Shown here: one piece after another, positions 43,353-51,942 of the stretch
Position numbering within the stretch: the stretch's first letter is position 1
Layout of the letters: each line of letters starts with the position of its first letter
Origin: Companilactobacillus versmoldensis DSM 14857 = KCTC 3814
GTDB lineage: Bacteria; Bacillota; Bacilli; Lactobacillales; Lactobacillaceae
Direction of reading: 5' to 3'
NCBI RefSeq assembly: GCF_001434295.1
Contig: NZ_AZFA01000006.1
Span: 1-64,000 of the forward strand
DNA: 64,000 bases
The notes under the pieces: generated by a model
Databases searched by the model: none
What the model was told of the DNA's origin: nothing
The model's input: the letters and a program-made list of their open reading frames with translations, nothing else
Translations under genes and position numbers: made by a program

Positions 43353-43910
43353 TTAAATTTTTTTGATCTTACCAACGGCAATCGGCAAGGTGGTATGAGC
43401 GTCATAGTCACCGACTGCTCCAGCAACTGAATCCGGCAACTCAAGGCTGTCAGGGACACCGTGGATATAAATCACACGTTTATCCAAATTTAATTTTGAA
43501 TCACCAAAGGCTTCTTGGAACTTCTTTTCCAAAATATCGAGTGGGACGACGCGTTGATATTCGAAATGGCCATTTTCATCAGAAACGGGATACTTGTCAT
43601 TAGGCATGTCCATTTCTTCGGGTGCGTCATTGAAAGGTACCATTGTTGTTCCTGAAACTGGTTCGGTTTCTGGTAAGTCAACGAAACCATCGCCGTTTTT
43701 GTCTTGTTCTATAGTCGCAATTTGGGCATCTTTGCCATCGGGGAAACCATGGAAATGTTCCCAATGTTGGGTGTTTTCAGGTGTGTCATTCATTTCGATC
43801 TTGATATCTAAGTTGTTGCCAGTAACAGTAAATGTAGCTGTGCCATGCGGCTTTTTACCGATTTTTGCTTCATTTAAAGGAACTATTTCTGCTTTGTATT
43901 TTTCAACCAT
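43353..43910 (-). CDS. Conserved hypothetical protein with an EF-hand-like loop
   Basis: A 185-residue, acidic, soluble protein without signal peptide. DKNGDGFVDLPE (about residues 70-81) looks like a calcium-binding EF-hand loop, and HWEHFHGFPDG plus VIYIHGVPDS are His-rich segments reminiscent of CHRD or Cu/Zn-SOD-like beta folds. I cannot assign a function. GTGGAGG precedes the ATG. It shares the direction of the D-2-hydroxyacid dehydrogenase upstream but is probably a separate unit. Confidence 0.75.
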   Translation of the reverse strand: MVEKYKAEIVPLNEAKIGKKPHGTATFTVTGNNLDIKIEMNDTPENTQHWEHFHGFPDGKDAQIATIEQDKNGDGFVDLPETEPVSGTTMVPFNDAPEEMDMPNDKYPVSDENGHFEYQRVVPLDILEKKFQEAFGDSKLNLDKRVIYIHGVPDSLELPDSVAGAVGDYDAHTTLPIAVGKIKKI

Positions 43911-43975
43911 ATCTAAACCTCCACGATTATTTAAGACAATTATAATCTTTCATAACTATTTTGGACAATTGACAA

Positions 43976-44007
43976 TAAAAAAACTCCAAGAAATTATTTC
44001 TTGGAGT
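43976..44007 (-). terminator. Terminator overlapping the end of the D-2-hydroxyacid dehydrogenase gene
   Basis: CTCCAAGAAAT / ATTTCTTGGAG then seven T on the minus strand; the stem begins inside the last codons. Confidence 0.85.
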
Positions 44008-44998
44008 AAACGAGGGTATCAGGAATCTTACCTTCAATTAAATCTTTATTTGAATCGAAAGAAACTTCGATCATATTCCAGATAGCTGTTTCAGTATAAA
44101 AAGCGTTGTGGGGAGTAATGATGACGTTTTGTCTTTCAGCCAAATTTTTAATGGTTGGATCAGGCAAGTTGTTGATACTACCCCATTTTTTACCAAAAAC
44201 ATTGTTTTCATGATCTAAAACGTCGAGTCCGGCACCAGCAATTTTGCCACTGTCGAGTCCCTTGATCAAAGCATCATTACTGATCAATTCACCACGAGCG
44301 CAATTGATCAAGTAAACTCCATCTTTCATTTGTTCGATAGCTTTTTCATCAATCATATAGGCATTATCAGAAGTCAATGGTACATGCAAGGTGATGACGT
44401 CAGCTTGTTGATATAGTTCTTCAAGAGTGTCGACATAGAGACCTTGCTTTTCGATTGCTTCATTATGATAAACATCATAAGCGATGACCTTCGCCCCAAA
44501 GCCCTGTAGCATTTGAATAGCTACGCGGCCAATGTGACCAGTTCCGATCACACCAACGGTTTGTTCACGATATTCTTTACCGATAGTTGGGGCCCAAGTG
44601 AAATCGCCATTGTCGAATTTAGTATCGACTTCAGGTATCCGTCTGAGCAATCTACCAATCAATAAGACAGCATGTTCAGCGATGGCGTTGGGTGAATATA
44701 CTGGAACATTTGATAATTTAAAATTAAATTCTTTCAAGTCATCAAAGTTAAAATTGTCATATCCGACGTTACGGATGGAAATGTTACTGATTCCTTCGTC
44801 CTTAAGGATCTTGAGAGATTCGCGTTCATAAGGAGTTGTCTGAAGTGTAACTATCCCAGAAGCTCCCTTAGCCAAAGTGGCAGTTTCGGGAGTCAAGGTT
44901 TGATCAGTATAGTCAACTTCGACATCGGGATTCGCGCTTTTCCAATTTTCAATCGATGATTTTTCATCTTCACGAATTCCATAAGCAAAAATTTTCAT
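43994..44998 (-). CDS. D-2-hydroxyacid dehydrogenase (D-lactate/D-HicDH family), second copy
   Basis: A 334-residue enzyme with VGVIGTGHIGRVAIQML, INCARGELIS (Arg), LDVLDHENN and ITPHNAFYTETAI (His). It is a diverged paralogue of the gene at 38620-39627, with the same length and conserved catalytic residues. AAAGGAG lies upstream. The DMT transporter precedes it by 22 bases and may share its transcript. Confidence 0.92.
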   Translation of the reverse strand: MKIFAYGIREDEKSSIENWKSANPDVEVDYTDQTLTPETATLAKGASGIVTLQTTPYERESLKILKDEGISNISIRNVGYDNFNFDDLKEFNFKLSNVPVYSPNAIAEHAVLLIGRLLRRIPEVDTKFDNGDFTWAPTIGKEYREQTVGVIGTGHIGRVAIQMLQGFGAKVIAYDVYHNEAIEKQGLYVDTLEELYQQADVITLHVPLTSDNAYMIDEKAIEQMKDGVYLINCARGELISNDALIKGLDSGKIAGAGLDVLDHENNVFGKKWGSINNLPDPTIKNLAERQNVIITPHNAFYTETAIWNMIEVSFDSNKDLIEGKIPDTLVYSKK

Positions 44999-45019
44999 AA
45001 ATATTAGAAATCTCCTTTG

Positions 45020-45940
45020 CTACTTAGTATTGGTATCAAAGCGGTTCAATACGTAGATTGCTACCACAACTATAACAGCACCAGCGATTTCTGCAAAGTT
45101 TACTGCTAAAGATAGGAAGAGAACACTCAAAACAAGTGTCGTGAATGGTTGAACTGCATCTGTGATACTGATGGTTGCAGCGGTTGTGTACTTCGTACTG
45201 AAGACCATTAATAGGAAGGCAATGACATTACTCAATAAAATAACCCCGATGACACCCAACAAACCTTTGGTCGATAGGTGAGGTACATTGACCCAAACTG
45301 GGTGGAAAAAGTTCGAGAAGATACCAGCGATGAACATACCCCAACCAGTAACTAATAGTCCATTATGATTAGCAATCAGTCTTTGCGGGATAACGACATA
45401 CAAAGCAGCCGTGATACCACTACCAATTCCCCATAAAACAGCTGAGAAAGGAATAGCTAAGTGGGAGAAGTCGCCACGAGTGATCAACAATGCTACACCG
45501 ACAAGTGCTAATGCAAAAGAAATCACGTCAACTCTGAGAACTTTTTTATGGAAAAAGACAATCGAGCCTAGCATGATGAATAGCGGTGACAAGTACTGCA
45601 AAATAGTTGCAGTCGATGAATTACCACCTTGGATGGCGTAGAAGAAAGTGTACATATTTAAAAACAATCCAAAAATTGAAAAAGCAATCAAGGTTAAAGT
45701 GTCTTTCCAAGATTTAAAGATTGAAAAGAATTCTTTTTTTGGTCGAACGAAAAATGCAATTACTAATAAAATAACTCCGGCGGCGAGGGTTCTAACTCCT
45801 ACAAACCACATAGCAGGGATTGCCATATCCTTCGCTACGATTTGTTGAACAGCCCCAGAAATACCCCAGGTGATAGATGCGATTAACGCAAGAAAGAAAC
45901 CTTTGTTCAAGGTTTTCTTGACCTTTTTTGTCTCGTCCAT
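45020..45940 (-). CDS. EamA/DMT-family transporter
   Basis: A 306-residue protein with ten predicted helices in two EamA repeats (GISGAVQQIVAKDM...; FFHKKVLRVDVISFALALVGVALL). Members export or import amino acids and metabolites. GGAGGAG supports ATG 45940. Directly upstream of the D-2-hydroxyacid dehydrogenase; substrate unknown. Confidence 0.88.
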   Translation of the reverse strand: MDETKKVKKTLNKGFFLALIASITWGISGAVQQIVAKDMAIPAMWFVGVRTLAAGVILLVIAFFVRPKKEFFSIFKSWKDTLTLIAFSIFGLFLNMYTFFYAIQGGNSSTATILQYLSPLFIMLGSIVFFHKKVLRVDVISFALALVGVALLITRGDFSHLAIPFSAVLWGIGSGITAALYVVIPQRLIANHNGLLVTGWGMFIAGIFSNFFHPVWVNVPHLSTKGLLGVIGVILLSNVIAFLLMVFSTKYTTAATISITDAVQPFTTLVLSVLFLSLAVNFAEIAGAVIVVVAIYVLNRFDTNTK

Positions 45941-46256
45941 AAAACTCCTCCATGTTATATAAAAAACCAATATGCCTATTATACAGTTTCATAAGCAAAT
46001 GTGGTTAAAAATTGCCAAAAAAATTAATCGGTATATCTAATAATACCAGTTTGACGTCAACAAGTCATATTTGTGAAGTTTTTAATATGTTGTGGTCGTG
46101 ATTTTTACCTGATAAATCAATATGATTATTGTTATAACAATAATAAATTTAAATTATTTCATATTTGACCGTAAAAATATATTGTGAAAGTTATAAAATC
46201 TTGCTATACTCTATTTGCACTTAGAAAGCGATTTCATAATTTAAGGGGGCTCTATC

Positions 46257-47375
46257 ATGATAATTGGTATACCTAGAGAAATTAAGAATCACGAAGAACG
46301 TGTAGGGATGACCCCTGCGGGTGTTGCAAATTTGGTTCAGGCAGGTCACAAGGTAGTTGTTGAGACAAATGCCGGATTAGGATCAGGCTATCCAGATTCA
46401 CAGTATCAAGAAATGGGTGCTACTATCGGAACTGCTCAAGATGCTTGGGACAGTAACATGGTCATCAAGGTCAAAGAACCGCTTGATACTGAATACAAAT
46501 ATTTCCGCGATGATTTAATTATTTATACTTATCTTCATTTAGCTGCCAACAAACCTTTGACAGAGGAATTGTTGAAAGCTAAGACGACTTCGATTGGTTA
46601 TGAAACAATGGTCGGACCACGTGGTGGCTTGCCATTACTAGTTCCAATGAGTGAAATTGCTGGACGAATGTCAGTCCAAGTGGGAGCCCACTTCCTTGAA
46701 CAAATTAACGGTGGAAAAGGTCTATTATTGGCTGGTGTACCAGGTGTTAGACGTGGTGAGGTTACTGTTATTGGTGCCGGAACAGTTGGATTCAACGCTG
46801 CTAAGATTGCGATTGGATTAGGTGCTAATGTAACGATTCTCGATATAAATGCTGCTCGTTTAGCTGAGATCGAAAACATTTTTGACGGTAAAATCCAAAC
46901 GATGATCTCAAATTCTCATAATATTGCCCAAGCATTTAAAAAATCAGATTTAGTTATCGGAGCTGTTTTGATCCCCGGTGCTGCAGCTCCAAAATTAGTT
47001 AGTGAAAAAATGATCGAAAGCATGGAGGCTGGTTCAGTTATCGTTGATATTCCGATCGATCAAGGTGGTATCTTTGAAACTAGTACTAAAGCTACTACTC
47101 ACGATGACCCAGTCTTCGTATCACATGACGTGATCCATTACACAGTTGCTAACATTCCTGGTGCTGTTCCAAAGACAGCTACATAAGCTCTATCAAGTGC
47201 CACATTGCCATATGCTCTCCAAATTGCTAGTCAAGGGTTAGCTTACGCATCAAAGAATAATACAGTCTTTACAGGAATCAATACATTCGATGGTAAATTG
47301 ACAGAAAAAGCCGTAGCTGAGAGCTTGAAAATGCCATATGCACCATTCTCCTCATCTACACCGTCAATGTCATGA
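46257..47375 (+). pseudogene. ald: Alanine dehydrogenase interrupted by a nonsense codon
   Basis: The first 309 codons encode a typical Ald: [22 protein letters not shown] with its Lys, [17 protein letters not shown] for NAD binding, [27 protein letters not shown] then occurs at 47184-47186 within the family-conserved segment and the same frame continues with ALSSATLPYALQIASQGL to TGA at 47375, for about 372 codons in all, the normal length. A single-base change (for example TAT or TAC to TAA) explains it. The product would lose the last C-terminal helices. The permease ATG overlaps the original stop by four bases. Confidence 0.9.
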
Positions 47376-48802
47376 CCCAAAAAAGCAACAAGATAGATAT
47401 TGATGTCTTACTAGCCAATGCTAGTAAAGACAATCGTAAGAAAACCCTTGGCTTGTTTGATTTATCGATCTTAGGTATTGGTGCCATTATCGGTACCGGG
47501 ATTTTAGTCCTCACTGGGATAGTTGCTGCAACAGATGCTGGTCCCGGTGTTGTGTATTCCTTTTTGATCGCCGCACTTGCCAGTGGTTTGATTGGTCTGT
47601 GTTATTCGGAATTAACGACTAGTATCCCTAATTCCGGAAGTGCCTATGTCTATGCATGGGCGTCGATCGGTCAAACTGTCGCCTTTTTTGCAGGGTGGAC
47701 GTTATTAGGTGTTTATATCACGACCACTGCTACAGTTGCCAATGGTTGGTCAGGCTACGTGCATTCGTTCCTTGCTGAGTTTGGCTGGAACATCCCCCAA
47801 GCACTGCTGACTTCACCGTTCAATGGTGGGATTATTAATCTGCCCGCTGTCATCATGATTTTCTTAGTTACCTTGATCTTGACCAGAGGGACTAGTGAAA
47901 GTAAACAGCTTAATAATGTCTTAGTACTCGTCAAAATTGCCATAATCGTTCTCTTTGTTATTGTTGGATTCTCTGATATTGATCAAAGCAATTGGAAACC
48001 ATTCTTACCATTTGGAATGTCCGGAGTATTTGCGGGTGCCTCGACCGTCTTCTTTGCCTTCCTCGGGTTTGATCCCTTAGCAACCTCTGCTGAAGAAGTA
48101 AAAAATGTCCAAAAAACTCTCCCTAGAGCAATCATGATTTCTTTAGTAGTCGCAACTTTAATGTATGTTTTAGTTAGTTTAGTTATGACCGGATTCATCC
48201 CTTATGGCAGGTTGAATGTTTCCGAAGCAATGTCCTTTGTTCTGCTAGAAAAAGGACATAATATAGCCGCTCAATTTGTTTCTGCCGGAGCAATCTTAGG
48301 TATCGTCGCCGTGGTTTTAGCCTTCATATATGCCTCTTCAAACGTAATGATGTCAATGAGCCGTGGCGGTTTCTTACCTAAAGAGTTAGCAGTTTTGAAT
48401 AATAAAACAGGTAGTCCCAATAAAGCACTTTGGTTGATCGGTCTGATCACCGCTATTTGTGCGGGATTATTGGATATCAAAAATCTGGCCACTTTTGCCA
48501 ACGTCGGATCACTTTGCGTCTTCTTCCTTATCTCCTTGATGGTAATTCTCTTAAGACGTCAGCGCCCAGATTTGAAACGGCCATTCAGAGTACCGTTTGG
48601 CTACACGATCCCGATCCTTTCGATGATCGTTTGTGCATTCTTATTATTCAATTTACCGCTGAGTGCTTACTTGAATTACGCCGGCTGGTTAGTCATTGGT
48701 TTACTGATCTACATGTTCTACTCAGTCAAACACGTTGACCTCGAACAATCGATTGAACCGAGTGAACCAGTAGATAATGACTTAGAAGCAGATCCAGAGT
48801 AA
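47372..48802 (+). CDS. APC-superfamily amino acid permease, paralogue of 17362-18717
   Basis: A 476-residue transporter with about 12 helices and GIGAIIGTGILVLTGIVAATDAG near the N terminus; a hydrophilic acidic tail (EPSEPVDNDLEADPE) is extra. The start codon lies in the ATGA overlap with the full-length ald frame, so translation was probably coupled to ald; the nonsense codon in ald may now reduce it. Alanine is a plausible substrate from context only. Confidence 0.87.
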   Translation: MTQKSNKIDIDVLLANASKDNRKKTLGLFDLSILGIGAIIGTGILVLTGIVAATDAGPGVVYSFLIAALASGLIGLCYSELTTSIPNSGSAYVYAWASIGQTVAFFAGWTLLGVYITTTATVANGWSGYVHSFLAEFGWNIPQALLTSPFNGGIINLPAVIMIFLVTLILTRGTSESKQLNNVLVLVKIAIIVLFVIVGFSDIDQSNWKPFLPFGMSGVFAGASTVFFAFLGFDPLATSAEEVKNVQKTLPRAIMISLVVATLMYVLVSLVMTGFIPYGRLNVSEAMSFVLLEKGHNIAAQFVSAGAILGIVAVVLAFIYASSNVMMSMSRGGFLPKELAVLNNKTGSPNKALWLIGLITAICAGLLDIKNLATFANVGSLCVFFLISLMVILLRRQRPDLKRPFRVPFGYTIPILSMIVCAFLLFNLPLSAYLNYAGWLVIGLLIYMFYSVKHVDLEQSIEPSEPVDNDLEADPE

Positions 48803-48805
48803 TAG

Positions 48806-48840
48806 AAAAGACACTTTAGATTTATTCTAAAGTGTCTTTT
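48806..48840 (+). terminator. Terminator after the permease gene
   Basis: AAAAGACACTTTAGA / TCTAAAGTGTCTTTT. Confidence 0.87.
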
Positions 48841-48917
48841 CGTATGCTCAGTACCATTTGGAAAAATGATCCTAGCAGTAAATTATTTTATTGACGTCAT
48901 AATCACAAGTTTTGCGA

Positions 48918-50354
48918 TTATAAATTTTTATCCATGTCGAAGGTCAACTTAGATAAACGGATGCCTTGAATGAACAAGTCGTCCATTAATTTATGTGCTT
49001 TATCGGTCATTTGGTCGACCAATTGATCGTTTTGCTTAGTTAAGAAAGCACTGAGTTCGTCACCGGAATAATTTTTGGCAGCTTGATCAGTTTTTTCAAT
49101 AGCCATGCGGAGATCTTGACGACATTCAGTTATATAGTCAGTGTTTGCTTGAATGAATTCAGTGTAATGCGATTCAACTAGCATTGATAGGGCATTATAC
49201 ATCCAGTAGGCATCCTTGATCTCAAATTTTTCTGAAACGTCGTGATATGATTCAGGAGTTTCGTCCATATTTGTATAGAACGGGATGTAAGGTGAGAAGG
49301 CTGGAAAGCCGACGCAGAGCCACATAATTGCAGCGTATTCTTTAGGAACGTCATTTCTGATTTGAAGAACGTGTGAATTTTGTGTCCGGTTCAAGCCGAT
49401 TGGACGATAACGGTATTTGTCATCGTCAGAAGCGTCGGGACTGTACGGATCGTAAGAAGTTTCGTTGTAGTGTGAGCCTAAGATATATTCGATATCTTCG
49501 ACATTGATCTTATGGTCAGTCTTCATGATGAATGGTAAATCGCCGTCTTCTGGGTCTTCGTCAATTTCTGGGTTGAAATATTTGTGACCATACCAAACAC
49601 GTGAAGTGTTGTAGTGACGGTCTTTTAAATTGGTTGTCCCGAAAATGTGACGGAAGTCGAAGCCGGTTTTATCAATATTCAAATGATGTTCTTCAACGAA
49701 TTCTTGGATTCCTTCAGACCACATGAATTGGCTAGGATCATTAAAATCAACTTGTTGAATCGAAACGCGATTAGCAGCGATGGCATAACTGTCATCAGGG
49801 ATGCGTTGGGCAACCCAGTGATGACCTGTCACAATTTCCATGTACCAGATGTCGTCCTTATCACTGAATAACAACGAGTTTCCTGCTGGTGAACCGAATT
49901 GCTTGATCAATTCTCCAGTTCTTGAAACAGCTGCTTTGGCTGAGTCAACGAAGGGTAGTACCATACGGACGATAACATCTTCGTCCATGCCATCTTTGAT
50001 CAAGGGATCATAGGCTAAGGCACGTTCGTTACCATAAGTACTTTCAGTAGCTGACATGGCTACGTTGACGCCATTGATACCACTTTCGTCGTAGTAACCC
50101 AATGTTTTATAGTCAACGTTAGGAACGGCTGGCCATTTGTAATTATCCTCTGGTAGTTCAGCTTCAAACTTGTTGAGATATGATTTGACCTTACGGCCTT
50201 TTTCACCTTTAACAGCTTGATGCATGACAAAATTTTGGGGATTGATTGGATCGAAAGTGTCATCGTTTCTTGCAATCATTGTAGAACCATCGATGCTGGC
50301 ATTTTTACCAACAAGAATGGAGGTACAGGCATCCTCTAAATGATTTCTTTTCAT
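48918..50354 (-). CDS. Dipeptidase, peptidase family C69 (PepD)
   Basis: A 478-residue Ntn-hydrolase. Cys10 in DACTSILVGKNASIDGST is the expected nucleophile; ARNDD and the NRVSIQQVDF region fit PepD/PepDA of lactobacilli. It hydrolyses a range of dipeptides in the cytoplasm. TAGGAGGA precedes the ATG. Monocistronic. Confidence 0.93.
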   Translation of the reverse strand: MKRNHLEDACTSILVGKNASIDGSTMIARNDDTFDPINPQNFVMHQAVKGEKGRKVKSYLNKFEAELPEDNYKWPAVPNVDYKTLGYYDESGINGVNVAMSATESTYGNERALAYDPLIKDGMDEDVIVRMVLPFVDSAKAAVSRTGELIKQFGSPAGNSLLFSDKDDIWYMEIVTGHHWVAQRIPDDSYAIAANRVSIQQVDFNDPSQFMWSEGIQEFVEEHHLNIDKTGFDFRHIFGTTNLKDRHYNTSRVWYGHKYFNPEIDEDPEDGDLPFIMKTDHKINVEDIEYILGSHYNETSYDPYSPDASDDDKYRYRPIGLNRTQNSHVLQIRNDVPKEYAAIMWLCVGFPAFSPYIPFYTNMDETPESYHDVSEKFEIKDAYWMYNALSMLVESHYTEFIQANTDYITECRQDLRMAIEKTDQAAKNYSGDELSAFLTKQNDQLVDQMTDKAHKLMDDLFIQGIRLSKLTFDMDKNL

Positions 50355-50479
50355 TTTTGTGGAATCCTCCTAAATAAATATAATTTCATTTTAGCATAGA
50401 CATCAGAAATTTTATTGTCACGTACTTTTATATTTACTAAAAAAGATGATATAATTCTTGAAATTAATAGGGGGCAATT

Positions 50480-51775
50480 ATGGATTTAAAAATGGATAAA
50501 AATGAGGATGGCTTTTTTAAGAACCTGATCCTCGGTTTCCAACATTTGTTGGCAATGTACTCAGGTGATATTTTGGTGCCCATTTTAATTGGTGGGGCCT
50601 TAGGTTTCACTGCGACTCAAATGACTTACTTGATCTCAGTGGATATTTTCATGTGTGGGGTCGCCACATTACTGCAGATCAAACGAACACCATTGACTGG
50701 TATTGGTTTGCCAGTTGTTTTAGGCTCAGCTGTTGAGTATGTAACGCCTCTACAAAACGTTGGACATCACTTCGGAGTGGCATATATGTACGGTGCGATC
50801 ATCATCGCCGGGATTTTTATTTTATTGATTTCGAAATTATTCGCGAATTTACAAAGATTTTTCCCACCCGTTGTAACGGGTTCGTTGATCACACTAATTG
50901 GTTTTACTTTGATCCCAACTGCTTTTCAAAATATCGGTGGTGGAGATGCCACAGCCAAGAACTTTGGTAGTCCTCAAGATTTGATCTTAGGTTTCGCTAC
51001 TGCGTTGATTATCATCGTCTTCACGATTTGGGGACGCGGTTTCATTCAGCAGATAGCGGTTCTGATCGGTATCGTAGCTGGTTATATCATCGCATTCTTC
51101 ATGGGACAGATTGGCTTTCAAACTGTCAGCAGTGCCCACTGGTTCCAAGTGCCAATTCCGTTTTATTTTTCAACACCAAAATTTGAATGGTCATCGATCG
51201 TCATCATGCTATTGGCAGCTTTGACCTGTATGATCGAATCGACTGGTGTTTATTATGCATTAGCACAAGTAACTAAACGTGACCTATCGAAAAATGACAT
51301 GCAACGTGGTTATGCTTCCGAAGGTATCGCAGCTATCTTAGGTGGGGTTTTCAATACATTCCCATATTCAACATTTTCGCAAAACGTTGCTATCGTGCAA
51401 TTGTCAGGTATCAAAAAGAATCGTCCGGTATACTTTTCAGCTTTTCTATTAATAATATTAGGATTAGTACCAAAGGTCGGAGCAATCGCTACCTTGATCC
51501 CTAATTCAGTCCTTGGTGGAGCAATGTTGATCATGTTTGGTATGGTCGGTGCTCAGGGAATCAAGATGCTGTCACAGGTGAAGATGACGAACAGTAATTT
51601 GCTGATCATGGCGATCGCAATTGGATTAGGATTGGGCGTCACAGTCCAACCGGATCTCTTACATTTCTTGCCTTCAACACTTCAAACAATCTTGAACAAC
51701 GGATTAGTTGTCGGAAGTTTTTCAGCGATTATTTTAAATATGATCTTGAATCCAAAAAGTTTACGCAAAGAATAA
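50480..51775 (+). CDS. NCS2-family nucleobase permease (xanthine/uracil type)
   Basis: A 431-residue transporter with about 14 segments. QHLLAMYSGDILVPILIGGALG at the N terminus and the signature FNTFPYSTFSQNVAIVQLSGIKKNRPVY place it in the purine branch (PbuX/PucJ-like). The ribosome site is a G-run (ATAGGGGGC). Proton-coupled uptake of xanthine or related purines is expected. No purine riboswitch is visible upstream. Confidence 0.88.
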   Translation: MDLKMDKNEDGFFKNLILGFQHLLAMYSGDILVPILIGGALGFTATQMTYLISVDIFMCGVATLLQIKRTPLTGIGLPVVLGSAVEYVTPLQNVGHHFGVAYMYGAIIIAGIFILLISKLFANLQRFFPPVVTGSLITLIGFTLIPTAFQNIGGGDATAKNFGSPQDLILGFATALIIIVFTIWGRGFIQQIAVLIGIVAGYIIAFFMGQIGFQTVSSAHWFQVPIPFYFSTPKFEWSSIVIMLLAALTCMIESTGVYYALAQVTKRDLSKNDMQRGYASEGIAAILGGVFNTFPYSTFSQNVAIVQLSGIKKNRPVYFSAFLLIILGLVPKVGAIATLIPNSVLGGAMLIMFGMVGAQGIKMLSQVKMTNSNLLIMAIAIGLGLGVTVQPDLLHFLPSTLQTILNNGLVVGSFSAIILNMILNPKSLRKE

Positions 51776-51783
51776 TTTTTCCT

Positions 51784-51808
51784 AAAGGCGCTTAATAGCG
51801 CCTTTTTT
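51784..51808 (+). terminator. Terminator after the NCS2 permease gene
   Basis: AAAGGCGCT-TAAT-AGCGCCTTTTTT. Confidence 0.9.
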
Positions 51809-51942
51809 GTTGTCCAAAATTCATATTTTTTATGACAATCTTTATGAACAATTTGCTAGCACAATAGCTCTAAAGCATGCTAAATTACAGTGTTAGATAT
51901 TGATTATTGGGATATTTAGGGGTGATTAGGAAGGATTTATTT

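Noticed and set aside
47184-47186. Recoding of TAA in ald
   Set aside because: No known mechanism inserts an amino acid at TAA here; a point mutation explains it.
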